Source of the DNA: Flagellimonas pelagia
Lineage (GTDB): Bacteria; Bacteroidota; Bacteroidia; Flavobacteriales; Flavobacteriaceae
Reading direction: 5' to 3'
Length of the DNA stretch: 64,000 nucleotides
Assembly: GCF_003584135.1 (NCBI RefSeq)
Contig: NZ_QXFI01000026.1
Location: 124,001 to 188,000 of the forward strand
Below the pieces are notes generated by a model. The model searched no databases. It was not told the origin of the DNA and saw only the letters and a program-made list of their open reading frames with translations. Every line of letters begins with the position of its first letter. Within the stretch, counting starts at the first letter, position 1. Made by a program: the position numbers and the translations under genes. Below, piece by piece: positions 25,813-33,262 of this stretch.

Positions 25813-27345
25813 ATGAAAAAGTACCTCAACCTTTTTGATTTTTCCCAAAAGGTAAACTACCGAACAGAGATCTTATCGGGCCTTACCGTGGCCTTGGCAC
25901 TCGTGCCGGAAGCCATTGCATTTGCCTTCATTGCAGGTCTGTCCCCATTGACTGGATTGTACGCCGCCTTTGTGATGGGATTGGTCACCTCTATTTTGGG
26001 AGGTAGACCAGGGATGATCTCCGGGGCTACGGGGGCTGTTGCGGTGGTTATTGTGAGTCTGGCCCAGCAATATGGGGTGGAATACGTGTTTGCCACAGTG
26101 GTGTTGGCGGGAATTTTGCAGCTTTTGGCCGGATTCCTTCGGTTGGGGAAGTTGATGCGCTTGGTACCCCATCCGGTAATTTTCGGATTTGTGAACGGCC
26201 TTGCCATCATCATTTTTATGTCGCAATTGGCTCAGTTCAAAACCCCAGAAGGGGATTGGTTGACAGGCAGCACGCTGTTCATTTTCTTGGGATTGGTATT
26301 GTTGACGATGGTGATTATTTGGGGATTGCCCAAATTAACGAAAGTGGTTCCTGCATCCTTGGCCGCTATTTTGGTAGTGTTCGGGATTGTATTTTTCTTG
26401 GGATTGGACACCCGTACCATTGGCGATATCGCCTCCATTCAGGGGACATTTCCTCCATTTCATATTCCCGATCTTCCTCTTACTTGGGAGACCTTGAAAA
26501 TCATTTTTCCCTTTGCGGCGGTTGTGGCCGGGGTTGGCTTGATCGAGAGTTTGTTGACGCTTAACATTGTGGATGAAATCACTGAAACCCGTGGCAGGGG
26601 CAACAAGGAAGCTGTGGCCCAGGGTACGGCCAATATCTTATCCGGATTTTTCTCCGGGATGGGCGGTTGTGCCATGATCGGGCAAAGTTTAATCAACACT
26701 TCCAATGGGGCAAGGGCCAGACTTTCAGGGATTTTTGCAGCCTTGATGCTCTTGGTATTCATCATGTTTGGTTCCAGCTTGATTGAAAAAGTACCCATGG
26801 CGGCCCTCACCGGGTTGATGATCATGGTGGCATTGGGCACCTTTGAATGGGCCAGCTTAAAAACCTTCCGCCGTATGCCCAAATCGGATGTGTTGGTGAT
26901 GGTACTGGTTACCTTGGTGACCGTGTTCCTCCACAATTTGGCCTTGGCCGTGTTGGTAGGAGTGATCATTTCCGCTTTAGTGTTCGCTTGGGACAATGCA
27001 AAACGGATCAGGGCGAGAAAGTATGTGGATGAAAAAGGCATTAAACATTACGAGATCTATGGGCCGCTCTTCTTTGGTAGCACCACCCTTTTTGCGGAAA
27101 AGTTTGATGTGTTGAACGACCCCGAAGAGGTCATCATCGATTTTGCGGAAAGCCGTTTGGTGGACATGTCCGCCATTGAAGCCGTGAACAAGATTACGGA
27201 ACGCTACCGCAAAGTGGGTAAAAAACTCCACCTGAAACATTTAAGCAAGGACTGTCAACGCCTTTTGGCCAATGCCGATGATATTATCGAAGTAAACGTT
27301 TTGGAAGACCCCACCTATAAGGTTGTGGTCGATAAAATTGACTGA
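25813..27345 (+). CDS. SulP family anion transporter with STAS domain
   Basis: A 510-residue inner membrane protein with about 12-14 helices and the SulP signature near the start (ALVPEAIAFAFIAGLSPLTGLYAAF). A STAS domain occupies about residues 410-505 (EVIIDFAESRLVDMSAIEAVN). Such proteins carry sulfate, bicarbonate or dicarboxylates with Na+ or H+. The transported ion cannot be fixed from sequence. It is a single-gene unit with its own promoter. The next gene is convergent and 13 nt away. Confidence 0.93.
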   Translation: MKKYLNLFDFSQKVNYRTEILSGLTVALALVPEAIAFAFIAGLSPLTGLYAAFVMGLVTSILGGRPGMISGATGAVAVVIVSLAQQYGVEYVFATVVLAGILQLLAGFLRLGKLMRLVPHPVIFGFVNGLAIIIFMSQLAQFKTPEGDWLTGSTLFIFLGLVLLTMVIIWGLPKLTKVVPASLAAILVVFGIVFFLGLDTRTIGDIASIQGTFPPFHIPDLPLTWETLKIIFPFAAVVAGVGLIESLLTLNIVDEITETRGRGNKEAVAQGTANILSGFFSGMGGCAMIGQSLINTSNGARARLSGIFAALMLLVFIMFGSSLIEKVPMAALTGLMIMVALGTFEWASLKTFRRMPKSDVLVMVLVTLVTVFLHNLALAVLVGVIISALVFAWDNAKRIRARKYVDEKGIKHYEIYGPLFFGSTTLFAEKFDVLNDPEEVIIDFAESRLVDMSAIEAVNKITERYRKVGKKLHLKHLSKDCQRLLANADDIIEVNVLEDPTYKVVVDKID

Positions 27346-27358
27346 TTATCATTACCTC

Positions 27359-27637
27359 TTAATCAAGGAAAAGCGCATAAAAAAGGAAACCCAGAAAAAC
27401 CAAAATCAGAAGGGCAATAAAGTAGTTTTGAATTTCAAGCCATCGATCCCTTTTGGCCTGTTGAATGATCTTGTCACGGATTTTCTTTTGCTCAAAAGGG
27501 GTTAGCTCCTTGAACTTTAGTTCTGTATCGTTCACATAGCCTTCGTAAGCTTCTCGAATTTCTTTGAAACTACGCCGTTTACGCAATAAAGCGCGGTTGG
27601 CCTTGACCACTAACATTGGTTGACTTGCAGAACCCAT
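27359..27637 (-). CDS. Small membrane protein, function unknown
   Basis: A 92-residue protein: a basic N-terminal half (NRALLRKRRSFKEIREAYEG), an acidic/basic helix (TPFEQKKIRDKIIQQAKRDR) and one C-terminal transmembrane helix (about 72-91). This layout is common in conserved Flavobacterial riboflavin-synthase-subunit-type or DUF-less proteins (recollection). It is expected to be anchored in the inner membrane with the charged part in the cytosol. No function can be assigned. Confidence 0.8.
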   Translation of the reverse strand: MGSASQPMLVVKANRALLRKRRSFKEIREAYEGYVNDTELKFKELTPFEQKKIRDKIIQQAKRDRWLEIQNYFIALLILVFLGFLFYALFLD

Positions 27638-27696
27638 AGACCAAAACGTTTAATTATTGGTAATGGATTTTCAAGAAATGTTACAAAGAAGAGGGC

Positions 27697-28302
27697 TTAA
27701 TCGCCTTTGGTCTGTCCCAAAAACGGGTTTACGTTGGGGTTTTGTGGGTTGCCGCTGGCCCTTCTCATTAATGTGATCTGTCCGGTGTGGTAGATGCAAT
27801 CCGAGATCATGCCGTTGATGAGGTTCCAAAAGGCAAACTCCGATTCTTGCTCCCCTCTTTTAAAAATCACCTTGAATTTTTCCAGGTCCTCGGCACTTTT
27901 ACCCGATACTTTACCACTTGCAGCCTGCAGGTTTTGCAAGGTTTTGGCCCGGAGTTCCTCATACGGAAGGTTGGTGGGGAACAACGCTTTTTCAAAAGGT
28001 TGGGCATCCGGAGCCAGCAAAATGTTGTTGGACATGGTATAGATATGCTCCATGGTTTCCAACACAGTCCTGCCGTCCGGAGAGGGTTTGTAGGCCAAAT
28101 TTTGTTCCGTTAATCCTTCCGTGGCCCAATAAAACCGATAGCCCAGACCGTCTATCATTCTGGCAACCAAATTACCGGGTTCATATGCTTGGGGGTGGGC
28201 AGGGATTTCTTTATAGGGAAGTTCCATGGTTTGTGCTTTGATGGATGTGATGGTTAGCAATAAGCAAATTAAGGCAATGGTATTGAAGTAGGATTTTTTC
28301 AT
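27697..28302 (-). CDS. Secreted DinB-like protein
   Basis: A 201-residue protein with an N-terminal signal peptide (MKKSYFNTIALICLLLTITS, cleavage near IKAQ) and a DinB/YfiT-type four-helix domain. Potential metal-binding His residues are in METMEHIYT-like LETMEHIYT and DCIYHTGQITLMRR. Exported DinB-like proteins are frequent in Bacteroidetes; most have no known reaction. The start at 28302 gives a proper signal peptide. The -7 box TACCTTTG ends only 6 nt upstream, so the message may be leaderless. Confidence 0.85.
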   Translation of the reverse strand: MKKSYFNTIALICLLLTITSIKAQTMELPYKEIPAHPQAYEPGNLVARMIDGLGYRFYWATEGLTEQNLAYKPSPDGRTVLETMEHIYTMSNNILLAPDAQPFEKALFPTNLPYEELRAKTLQNLQAASGKVSGKSAEDLEKFKVIFKRGEQESEFAFWNLINGMISDCIYHTGQITLMRRASGNPQNPNVNPFLGQTKGD

Positions 28303-28308
28303 TGGGTG

Positions 28309-28316
28309 CAAAGGTA
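28309..28316 (-). promoter_or_regulatory. -7 box of the secreted DinB-like gene
   Basis: Minus-strand TACCTTTG is a perfect TAnnTTTG ending 6 nt before the ATG. With the usual spacing, transcription would begin at or beside the start codon. Confidence 0.5.
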
Positions 28317-28358
28317 TTATATAAAGGATTTTCAGAAGTAGCGAGTACAAGCAATTAC

Positions 28359-28383
28359 TTATAGCTATTGTTGGCACTAGTAT
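28359..28383 (+). repeat. Cassette boundary A (half site)
   Basis: TTATAGC followed by GTTGGCACTAGTAT. It directly follows the cassette 1 stop codon (minus strand) and carries only one arm. The matching left arm expected in a complete site is absent before the secreted DinB-like gene, so this end looks truncated. Confidence 0.6.
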
Positions 28384-28384
28384 T

Positions 28385-29182
28385 TTATATTAATTTTCTT
28401 TTAGTTAAATCCGCAATTATTTGATTAATACATCTAACACAATGAGTCAATAAGTCTTGTGAATCATCAGAGCTATATATCAAATGTGGGTGCTGTGTTT
28501 TGTTTCTGTAGAATTTTCTCAATAAGTCTAGGTTAGTCATTAATTCTTCACTTGGTTTAGGTTTTATCTTATTGGCTTTTGATTCTTTATTAATCTCATC
28601 TATAAAGTTGTACCAAGTTTGTTTGTCGTTAGCAATGTTTTTCGTCAATTTCTCATAGAACAGCTTAATTACATCTTCAGTACCTCTTAAATAATGAAAT
28701 GCAGCTGCAGTATACCTGTCAAATGCCAAACATTTACAGCCTTCTTCAAAATCATATCTGGCTACATCGGGCAGTTTATTAAAGCAATTTTTTGAAAAAA
28801 TCTTTTCTACTGTATCTGTCAACGTTTCGTTAGAAAATCTTTTTTCTTCTAAAATAAAGGCTTGGCGAATATTCAGTTCCGCATCAAGAGTGATGTCAGC
28901 ATTATTTATTTTTTCAGATATTTTATCAAGTAAGTCTTCATCTACCGTTTCTTTTTTCTTCTTATATCCTTTAGATAACTTTTCTAGTTTATGAAGGTCG
29001 TCAATGATTCCTTTCATTTTGAGAGTTTCTTTAGTCACTCTTAAATCTAATTCATTGATGAATTCAACATATTCTAAAATACTCTCAAAGTATTTCTCAT
29101 TAGTTATATCAGGAGTCTGAAAACGAAGTCCACGATAGTTGTAACCAAATTGATAATATCTATATATACTTACTTTTTTCAT
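28385..29182 (-). CDS. Cassette gene 1: hypothetical protein with HEPN-like C-terminus
   Basis: A 265-residue protein, markedly AT-rich and unlike its neighbours. The N-terminal half is Lys/Glu-rich and helical. The C-terminal half (about 145-265) resembles a HEPN domain: a helical bundle with FDRYTAAAFHYLRGTEDVIK and an R-x4-H motif, RNKTQH (R226, H231), followed by a last helix LLTHCVRCINQIIADL. HEPN proteins are often RNases in toxin or phage-defence systems, so a defence role is possible (inference). The ATG at 29182 lies inside the boundary repeat. A longer ORF into the GC-rich repeat is an artefact. Confidence 0.7.
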   Translation of the reverse strand: MKKVSIYRYYQFGYNYRGLRFQTPDITNEKYFESILEYVEFINELDLRVTKETLKMKGIIDDLHKLEKLSKGYKKKKETVDEDLLDKISEKINNADITLDAELNIRQAFILEEKRFSNETLTDTVEKIFSKNCFNKLPDVARYDFEEGCKCLAFDRYTAAAFHYLRGTEDVIKLFYEKLTKNIANDKQTWYNFIDEINKESKANKIKPKPSEELMTNLDLLRKFYRNKTQHPHLIYSSDDSQDLLTHCVRCINQIIADLTKRKLI

Positions 29183-29187
29183 ATTAG

Positions 29188-29371
29188 TGCCAACGGTCTC
29201 GGCTATGATTTCGTTGTGGCTGGCGGCTGGTGAGCGACGGCGCGGGCCGGTGCGATTTTCCAGCGAACCATAGCCGCGGTACAAAATCATTCCTTTGGTT
29301 AATAGTTTTCTTAAAATTAGGGAATTTAGTTCAAGGCAGTAGGGAACAATAAATTATAGCCAGTGTTGGCA
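29188..29371. repeat. attC-like element between the two cassettes
   Basis: A 184-bp element with paired ends. Outer arms are TGCCAAC (29188-29194) and GTTGGCA (29365-29371), perfectly complementary. Inner arms are GGCTATGA (29201-29208) and TTATAGCC (29354-29361), 7 of 8. The spacers between outer and inner arms differ (6 and 3 nt). Two short paired boxes on each side with unequal spacing is the architecture of an integron attC site, though the box sequences differ. It contains the GC-rich palindromic block 29200-29276. Confidence 0.6.
29200..29276. repeat. GC-rich nested palindrome inside the element
   Basis: CGGCTATG (29200-29207) pairs perfectly with CATAGCCG (29269-29276). Inside it GCTGG (29219-29223) can pair with CCAGC (29260-29264), and CGGC/GCCG pair deeper. 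The block is very GC-rich while both sides are AT-rich. It can fold against either itself or the distal TTATAGCC arm. Confidence 0.65.
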
Positions 29372-29379
29372 ATAGTTTT
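29354..29379 (+). repeat. Cassette boundary B
   Basis: TTATAGCC, 3 nt, then GTTGGCAATAGTTTT. It ends at the stop codon of cassette gene 2 and forms the far arm of the attC-like element. Confidence 0.6.
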
Positions 29380-29978
29380 TATGCAACCCAAAGGAAAAGT
29401 CTATTCACGATTCTCCATTTTCCATTTCTTATTTCAATAAAAATAAGTTCCCCATAACCGCAGTCCCCCTCGCATAAGTAAGAACTGTAAAAAACCCCTT
29501 TTGTAGAATTTGAATTGAAATAAACATTTGAAAAAAAGTAACTTCTGGCAATTTCAACCGATAAGCTTCCACTTTTTTTCTTTGGATATTTTCTCTTTAT
29601 TTTTTCAAATGACAAAACTTCAATATTACCAAGGGAATTTAATGAATCCGTTTCAATAGTATAGGAGTCAGATTTCTCTCTTTTTATTAAGTTGTCCAAA
29701 GGCTCTAGGAAATCGATTGAATCTTGTTCACTTTTTAAATTATGTCCTAGATAGTTCCTAATACTTTTGATTGTTTCTAAATCTGTAGGCAATGGGTAGG
29801 CTAGATTTTTTCTATATCCAATTAACGTTTTCCTTGATAAGGAATCATTGATATTTAAATCTGCTGTGTCAACGATTTCCGAAATCAAGTCGTTAAAAAT
29901 GGGCTCATTTCTAATCAACCGTTTTTTACAGTTATTTGAAATAAGAAGAACCATTAAAATTGGGAGTAAACCTCTCAT
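29379..29978 (-). CDS. Cassette gene 2: putative secreted or lipoprotein, unknown function
   Basis: A 199-residue, AT-rich gene. It starts with a hydrophobic signal (MRGLLPILMVLLISNNC) whose Cys17 could be lipidated, although Asn at -1 is unusual for a lipobox. The body has no recognised domain. The end (CEGDCGYGELIFIEIRNGKW and a final LFLWVA) resembles a recurrent C-terminus of small exported Bacteroidetes proteins of unknown function. The ATG at 29978 is 4 nt inside the boundary repeat; a start at 30032 would run through that repeat and is rejected. Confidence 0.65.
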   Translation of the reverse strand: MRGLLPILMVLLISNNCKKRLIRNEPIFNDLISEIVDTADLNINDSLSRKTLIGYRKNLAYPLPTDLETIKSIRNYLGHNLKSEQDSIDFLEPLDNLIKREKSDSYTIETDSLNSLGNIEVLSFEKIKRKYPKKKSGSLSVEIARSYFFSNVYFNSNSTKGVFYSSYLCEGDCGYGELIFIEIRNGKWRIVNRLFLWVA

Positions 29979-29982
29979 TTTT

Positions 29983-30008
29983 AAAATTATTGCCAACTTG
30001 TTTATAGA
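29983..30008 (-). repeat. Cassette boundary D (upstream half site)
   Basis: Minus-strand TATAAACAA then GTTGGCAATAATTTT, just upstream of cassette gene 2. The core and 14 of 15 following bases match boundary B, but the inner GGCTATAA-type arm is not present. It may be the insertion junction with the chromosome. Confidence 0.5.
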
Positions 30009-30090
30009 AACGTAAAATACATCTCTATACACCCAATATGGTATACAATCAATGTATTTGATTTTATTCTAACCTGATAATACAATTCGA

Positions 30091-30561
30091 TCAAGGTTCA
30101 CAATCCGTTTTGGACAACGGCATGGAAGAACTAAAACTTAGCGCGTTTTTGTCCTTAAAGGCCGTACCGATCTCGTCCAGTTCGCCATATCCCTCGATCA
30201 ATTGCCCATCCTTAAACAAAAAGGCCACCTCGCGGGTATTGCCTTGGGTCCCTTCGGACATAAAGGTGTATTTGCCAATCAGCACGCTGTCCAGCAGCTC
30301 ACCGGCAAAGGTCCCGGCATTGGCATCTTTTTCAGAAAGAGCATAACTCAGGTTGCCCAGTACGGCATTGTTGATCTCTGTAATTTCCAAAACCACTTTG
30401 TTGCCGTTCGCTTCATAGGTATAGCAACCTACTTCCAATGTAGGAACCGGTTGGGGAGGGGCCACAGTTTCCGGTTCTTCGCTGTCCACTTTTTTAGTCT
30501 CCTTGGTCTTACAGGCGAATACCAAAAGCAGGACTAGGGATGTAACAACTATTTTTTTCAT
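30091..30561 (-). CDS. Small lipoprotein, NlpE-like
   Basis: A 156-residue lipoprotein: signal peptide ending LLVFAC (Cys17), a charged/proline linker (EEPETVAPPQPVP), then a beta domain of about 105 residues with two Cys (VGCYTY and the terminal KTDCEP) that could form a disulfide. The pattern is of an NlpE/META-like small barrel. It is 2 nt downstream of a META-domain lipoprotein gene in a three-gene operon of similar exported proteins. Function unknown. Confidence 0.8.
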   Translation of the reverse strand: MKKIVVTSLVLLLVFACKTKETKKVDSEEPETVAPPQPVPTLEVGCYTYEANGNKVVLEITEINNAVLGNLSYALSEKDANAGTFAGELLDSVLIGKYTFMSEGTQGNTREVAFLFKDGQLIEGYGELDEIGTAFKDKNALSFSSSMPLSKTDCEP

Positions 30562-30563
30562 GA

Positions 30564-31373
30564 TCAGTCTATTTTTTTGAAGGTGAGCAAATTGGTTTCG
30601 GAACCATTGGAAAGATATAGTCTATTGTTCTCCACCTTGTATTGGGTACTGGCTTGCAGGGCGGTCAAAAATTCAGATTCCTTTTCCATGTTGGGGCAGG
30701 CCATTCGGGTAGAGGCCACTTGGGAAAAACGTAATAGGTCCTTTTCATAAAAAAGGCTGCCGGTCATGCGGTTGCACCCTGAAAATCCAGAGAACCGGTT
30801 GCTGTTGATGTTGATTTCCATATTGGGTACCTCCTGTCCATTAAAATTGGCTTTGGACACCTTGGCCCCCTTCATTTCTTCCAATACCCAAATATCGTGC
30901 AGCCTATAATCGGTAACATAGGTGCCGCAACCTTCCAACGCTTGACTTTCATCCGATCCCGTCGATTTATAGGAGATGGTCACCGTGTAAGGGGAAACTT
31001 CGCCCGACATAGCATTGGTGCATTCCTTGTGGGCTATGATGATGTCCATATGAGTGGCCTCGGTCTGGATACGGAACATTTTAATGTTGGCATCCTGTGC
31101 CAAAATAGGGGGGGATGGCGGTGTAACGATGGTGTCTTCCATGGTTTTGAGTTCCACCTTGTTGTCATAGATCTTTAGGCCCCAAAAAGGTTCGGTGCCC
31201 GTAGCCTTAAAATAACTGCCATCGATGTCCATGGCGATGGGTTCCATTTTTCGCACCGTTGTGGAATCCATTTTTTCTTCAGTGGCGGGTTCCATTTCTG
31301 GTTTTTCTTTCTTCTTTTCCACACAACTGGAAAAGCAAACGAATGCTGCGATTACAAAAAGGATCTTTTTCAT
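30564..31373 (-). CDS. META domain lipoprotein with COG3650-like N-terminus
   Basis: A 269-residue lipoprotein (CFSSC, Cys17). After a Lys/Glu linker an N-terminal domain (about 50-150) matches the COG3650 type: YFKATGTEPFWGLKIYDN and ALEGCGTYVTDYRLHD. A C-terminal META/HslJ domain (about 155-265) follows: W.LEEMKGAKV, FSGFSGCNRMTGS, ASTRMACPNME. META proteins are envelope-stress proteins of unclear mechanism; E. coli HslJ affects novobiocin resistance. The start overlaps the previous META gene by 4 nt. Confidence 0.85.
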   Translation of the reverse strand: MKKILFVIAAFVCFSSCVEKKKEKPEMEPATEEKMDSTTVRKMEPIAMDIDGSYFKATGTEPFWGLKIYDNKVELKTMEDTIVTPPSPPILAQDANIKMFRIQTEATHMDIIIAHKECTNAMSGEVSPYTVTISYKSTGSDESQALEGCGTYVTDYRLHDIWVLEEMKGAKVSKANFNGQEVPNMEININSNRFSGFSGCNRMTGSLFYEKDLLRFSQVASTRMACPNMEKESEFLTALQASTQYKVENNRLYLSNGSETNLLTFKKID

Positions 31374-31789
31374 GGCTGCACTTTTTTGAATCGCATCATG
31401 GGAATTTTGCCCAATAAAAGATTTAGCTTGCCATCCTCAAACGAAAAACCATCTATTTTTTGCATCATTTGAAGGAACTGTCGCTCGCTGCCTCCACAGA
31501 ACATCATGGTGGTAGGGCCGGGTTCCCCAAAGGAAATAGCGTTCTCTTCGATGACATAATCAGCGGAATAGCCATTACAGCTATCGGTTCCGGAAACTTT
31601 TTGGGTTTCCTGATCAAAGGTAATCTGAGGTTTTTTTTCAGGGAACAGGCCTTCAAAGGCAATGCGGGGCCCCGAAATGTATTCCAGTTCCCATGTAGTG
31701 CCATAAAGCTCATCGGCACTGGATGCAGACCTATTGCAGGAGTCTGCCAGTACCATGGCCAAAATGGCAATGATAATTGAGGTTTTCAT
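31370..31789 (-). CDS. META domain protein
   Basis: A 139-residue exported protein: lipoprotein signal (VLADSC, Cys18), then a single META domain with W.LEYISGPRIAFEGLF, VSGTDSCNGYSADY and a PTTMMFCGG segment that replaces the usual TRMAC. It is the first gene of a three-gene operon with two other small envelope proteins, so the group probably acts together at the cell envelope (inference). Confidence 0.85.
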   Translation of the reverse strand: MKTSIIIAILAMVLADSCNRSASSADELYGTTWELEYISGPRIAFEGLFPEKKPQITFDQETQKVSGTDSCNGYSADYVIEENAISFGEPGPTTMMFCGGSERQFLQMMQKIDGFSFEDGKLNLLLGKIPMMRFKKVQP

Positions 31790-31884
31790 TGTACGGAAAT
31801 TAATGGTTAATGTTTCAGAAAAGTACTAAAAAATTGATTTTTAACCCGTAAATCCCTCTGTTAATAAATGGACAAGATTCGTGA

Positions 31885-32589
31885 TCAAGGATTTCTAAGG
31901 CTCCACACTTCATAAATGGGATCGCCTTTGCTGCTCAGTCCGGAATGATGCCAATCCCCATCTTGTAGCTCATAATCAAATTGTAAACTTGCCCCTACCC
32001 TGGAATCGTCCCTGGAAAAGAAACCAATGTTTTCGGTATACTTTCCATCAACAGTGGTGTAGGTGCCGCCCCCAGTGCCCATAAATTGTTTGGTCTCGGT
32101 ATTGTAAGCGATCCATTGAAAGCGGGTACCGGATAGGATCTTCATGGTTTTTCTCGGACCGGAAGTATCGCGTTTTACAATTTCACCATCCCGTTTTCTG
32201 CCGGAAATGAGCCAAGCGCCATGTAAATCTCCTGGGGTGCCATCGTCCAATCGTTTCCAAGTCCATTCGCCCAGTTCAAGTGCTTCACCGTTTATTTTGA
32301 AGGCAACGGCATCGGTCGTTCCGACGGATTCTGGATCAGTCGTGGAGTATTCGTAATGGAGGTCCAGTGCATCGCCGTTGGATTTGAAGCTTCCTCCTTT
32401 GGTGCCCAAAAATTTTCCTGTGGATTTCTCAAAGATGCCTTTGGAAAAGTAATCTCCTGCAAAAATGAGAACGTGTTCTATTTCAATTCCATTGCTTGAC
32501 TGAGTGGTGGTCCATGCTCCCTGTATGCTTTGGGCATGGATGGCGGGTAAACATAGCAAACCCAAAAGGGTAAAAAGTATTTTTTTCAT
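31885..32589 (-). CDS. Secreted protein with two tandem lipocalin-like domains
   Basis: A 234-residue protein with a cleaved signal peptide (IHAQ) and no lipobox. Two similar beta-rich halves follow, each starting with (Q/H)GAW and holding a (F/Y)..(S/E)T(G/K).F(L/M)GT.GG pattern (STGKFLGTKGGSF and ETKQFMGTGGGTY), so the protein arose by internal duplication. No catalytic motif is recognised. It is a single-gene unit between the META operon and the cytochrome c gene. Confidence 0.78.
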   Translation of the reverse strand: MKKILFTLLGLLCLPAIHAQSIQGAWTTTQSSNGIEIEHVLIFAGDYFSKGIFEKSTGKFLGTKGGSFKSNGDALDLHYEYSTTDPESVGTTDAVAFKINGEALELGEWTWKRLDDGTPGDLHGAWLISGRKRDGEIVKRDTSGPRKTMKILSGTRFQWIAYNTETKQFMGTGGGTYTTVDGKYTENIGFFSRDDSRVGASLQFDYELQDGDWHHSGLSSKGDPIYEVWSLRNP

Positions 32590-32611
32590 GGCTTTTGTAT
32601 TTACCCTAAAA

Positions 32612-32651
32612 TAAAAAAATGCTGTCGCTTAAGCAATTAAACAACAGCATT
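32612..32651 (-). terminator. Terminator of the cytochrome c gene
   Basis: The arms AATGCTGT (32618-32625) and ACAGCATT (32644-32651) are fully complementary around an 18-nt loop. On the minus strand they are followed by a run of T. It lies 24 nt downstream of the cytochrome stop. Confidence 0.7.
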
Positions 32652-32674
32652 TCAATAATATATAAGTTCGGTTA

Positions 32675-33154
32675 CTAGAACGTTCTCAAGTATTCGGCAA
32701 CGTCCCTTGCTTCATCCTCGGTAAGGTTTTGGTTGAGCATGATCGCATTGTTGTATTCTTTCAGCAAAGCCTTGGCAATAGGATCTTCCTTCAACATACC
32801 ATCAGGATTTAAGATCATGTTCATGACCCATTCAGGACTTCTTCTGTCATATACACCTTTAAGTGCTGGACCAATCATACGTTGATCGATCATATGGCAA
32901 GCCACACAGATGGACTCGAATTTTCCTTTACCCCTGTCGGCCATGGCTTGGTCAATTTCAGCACCAAATTCCACGCTCTTGATGGGACCAACTCCCTTAT
33001 TGCTCAAATCCACAGGGATTTCTTGACTGGTTGGAGCTTTGGCATCCTCGGTTTTGGTTCTACTTACCTCAAAACCATCTTTCTTTTCTTCCTTTTTTCC
33101 TCCGCAACTTGCAATCATGGCGCCCAAGGCCAAGAATAGAACTACTTTTTTCAT
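32675..33154 (-). CDS. Class I cytochrome c lipoprotein
   Basis: A 159-residue lipoprotein (MIASC, Cys17) with a charged linker and one cytochrome c domain. The heme motif CVACH occupies 83-87 and the methionine ligand is probably in NPDGMLKEDP or AIMLNQNL. It would sit on the periplasmic face and pass electrons to a terminal oxidase or another acceptor. The C-terminal DEARDVAEYLRTF helix is typical of small class I cytochromes. Single-gene unit. Confidence 0.92.
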   Translation of the reverse strand: MKKVVLFLALGAMIASCGGKKEEKKDGFEVSRTKTEDAKAPTSQEIPVDLSNKGVGPIKSVEFGAEIDQAMADRGKGKFESICVACHMIDQRMIGPALKGVYDRRSPEWVMNMILNPDGMLKEDPIAKALLKEYNNAIMLNQNLTEDEARDVAEYLRTF

Positions 33155-33262
33155 TATTTGCTCAATTGATGTTTGTTTGTGTAAAAAATGCAGCTACTAA
33201 GATAGGGATTAGACACTAATAATCGGGCAGTTTTTTGTTTTGAATCTCACAGAGAAGGCATT

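Larger units (their letters stand above)
28370..29997 (-). mobile_element. Two-gene AT-rich cassette island with GTTGGCA boundaries
   Basis: Two visibly AT-rich genes interrupt normal chromosome. On the minus strand each begins just after GTTGGCA and ends just before TGCCAAC. The flanking sequences match gene by gene: cassette 1 has GTTGGCACTAGTAT (28370-28383) against ATATTAGTGCCAAC (29181-29194), 13 of 14; cassette 2 has GTTGGCAATAGTTTT (29365-29379) against AAAATTATTGCCAAC (29983-29997), 14 of 15. This gene-specific matching is what insertion of circular cassettes through a GTTGGC core would leave, as in integrons. The core is not the classical GTTRRRY, and no integrase is in the window. 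The mobile-cassette reading is inference. Confidence 0.6.

Noticed and set aside
29183-29290. N-terminal extension of cassette gene 1 through the GC-rich repeat
   Set aside because: The added residues are only the translation of the structured repeat; the ATG at 29182 is the natural start.
28385-29997. Classical integron with attI, attC and integrase
   Set aside because: The core is GTTGGCA rather than GTTRRRY, the outer half sites are incomplete and no integrase gene is in the window. Only an integron-like cassette logic is claimed.
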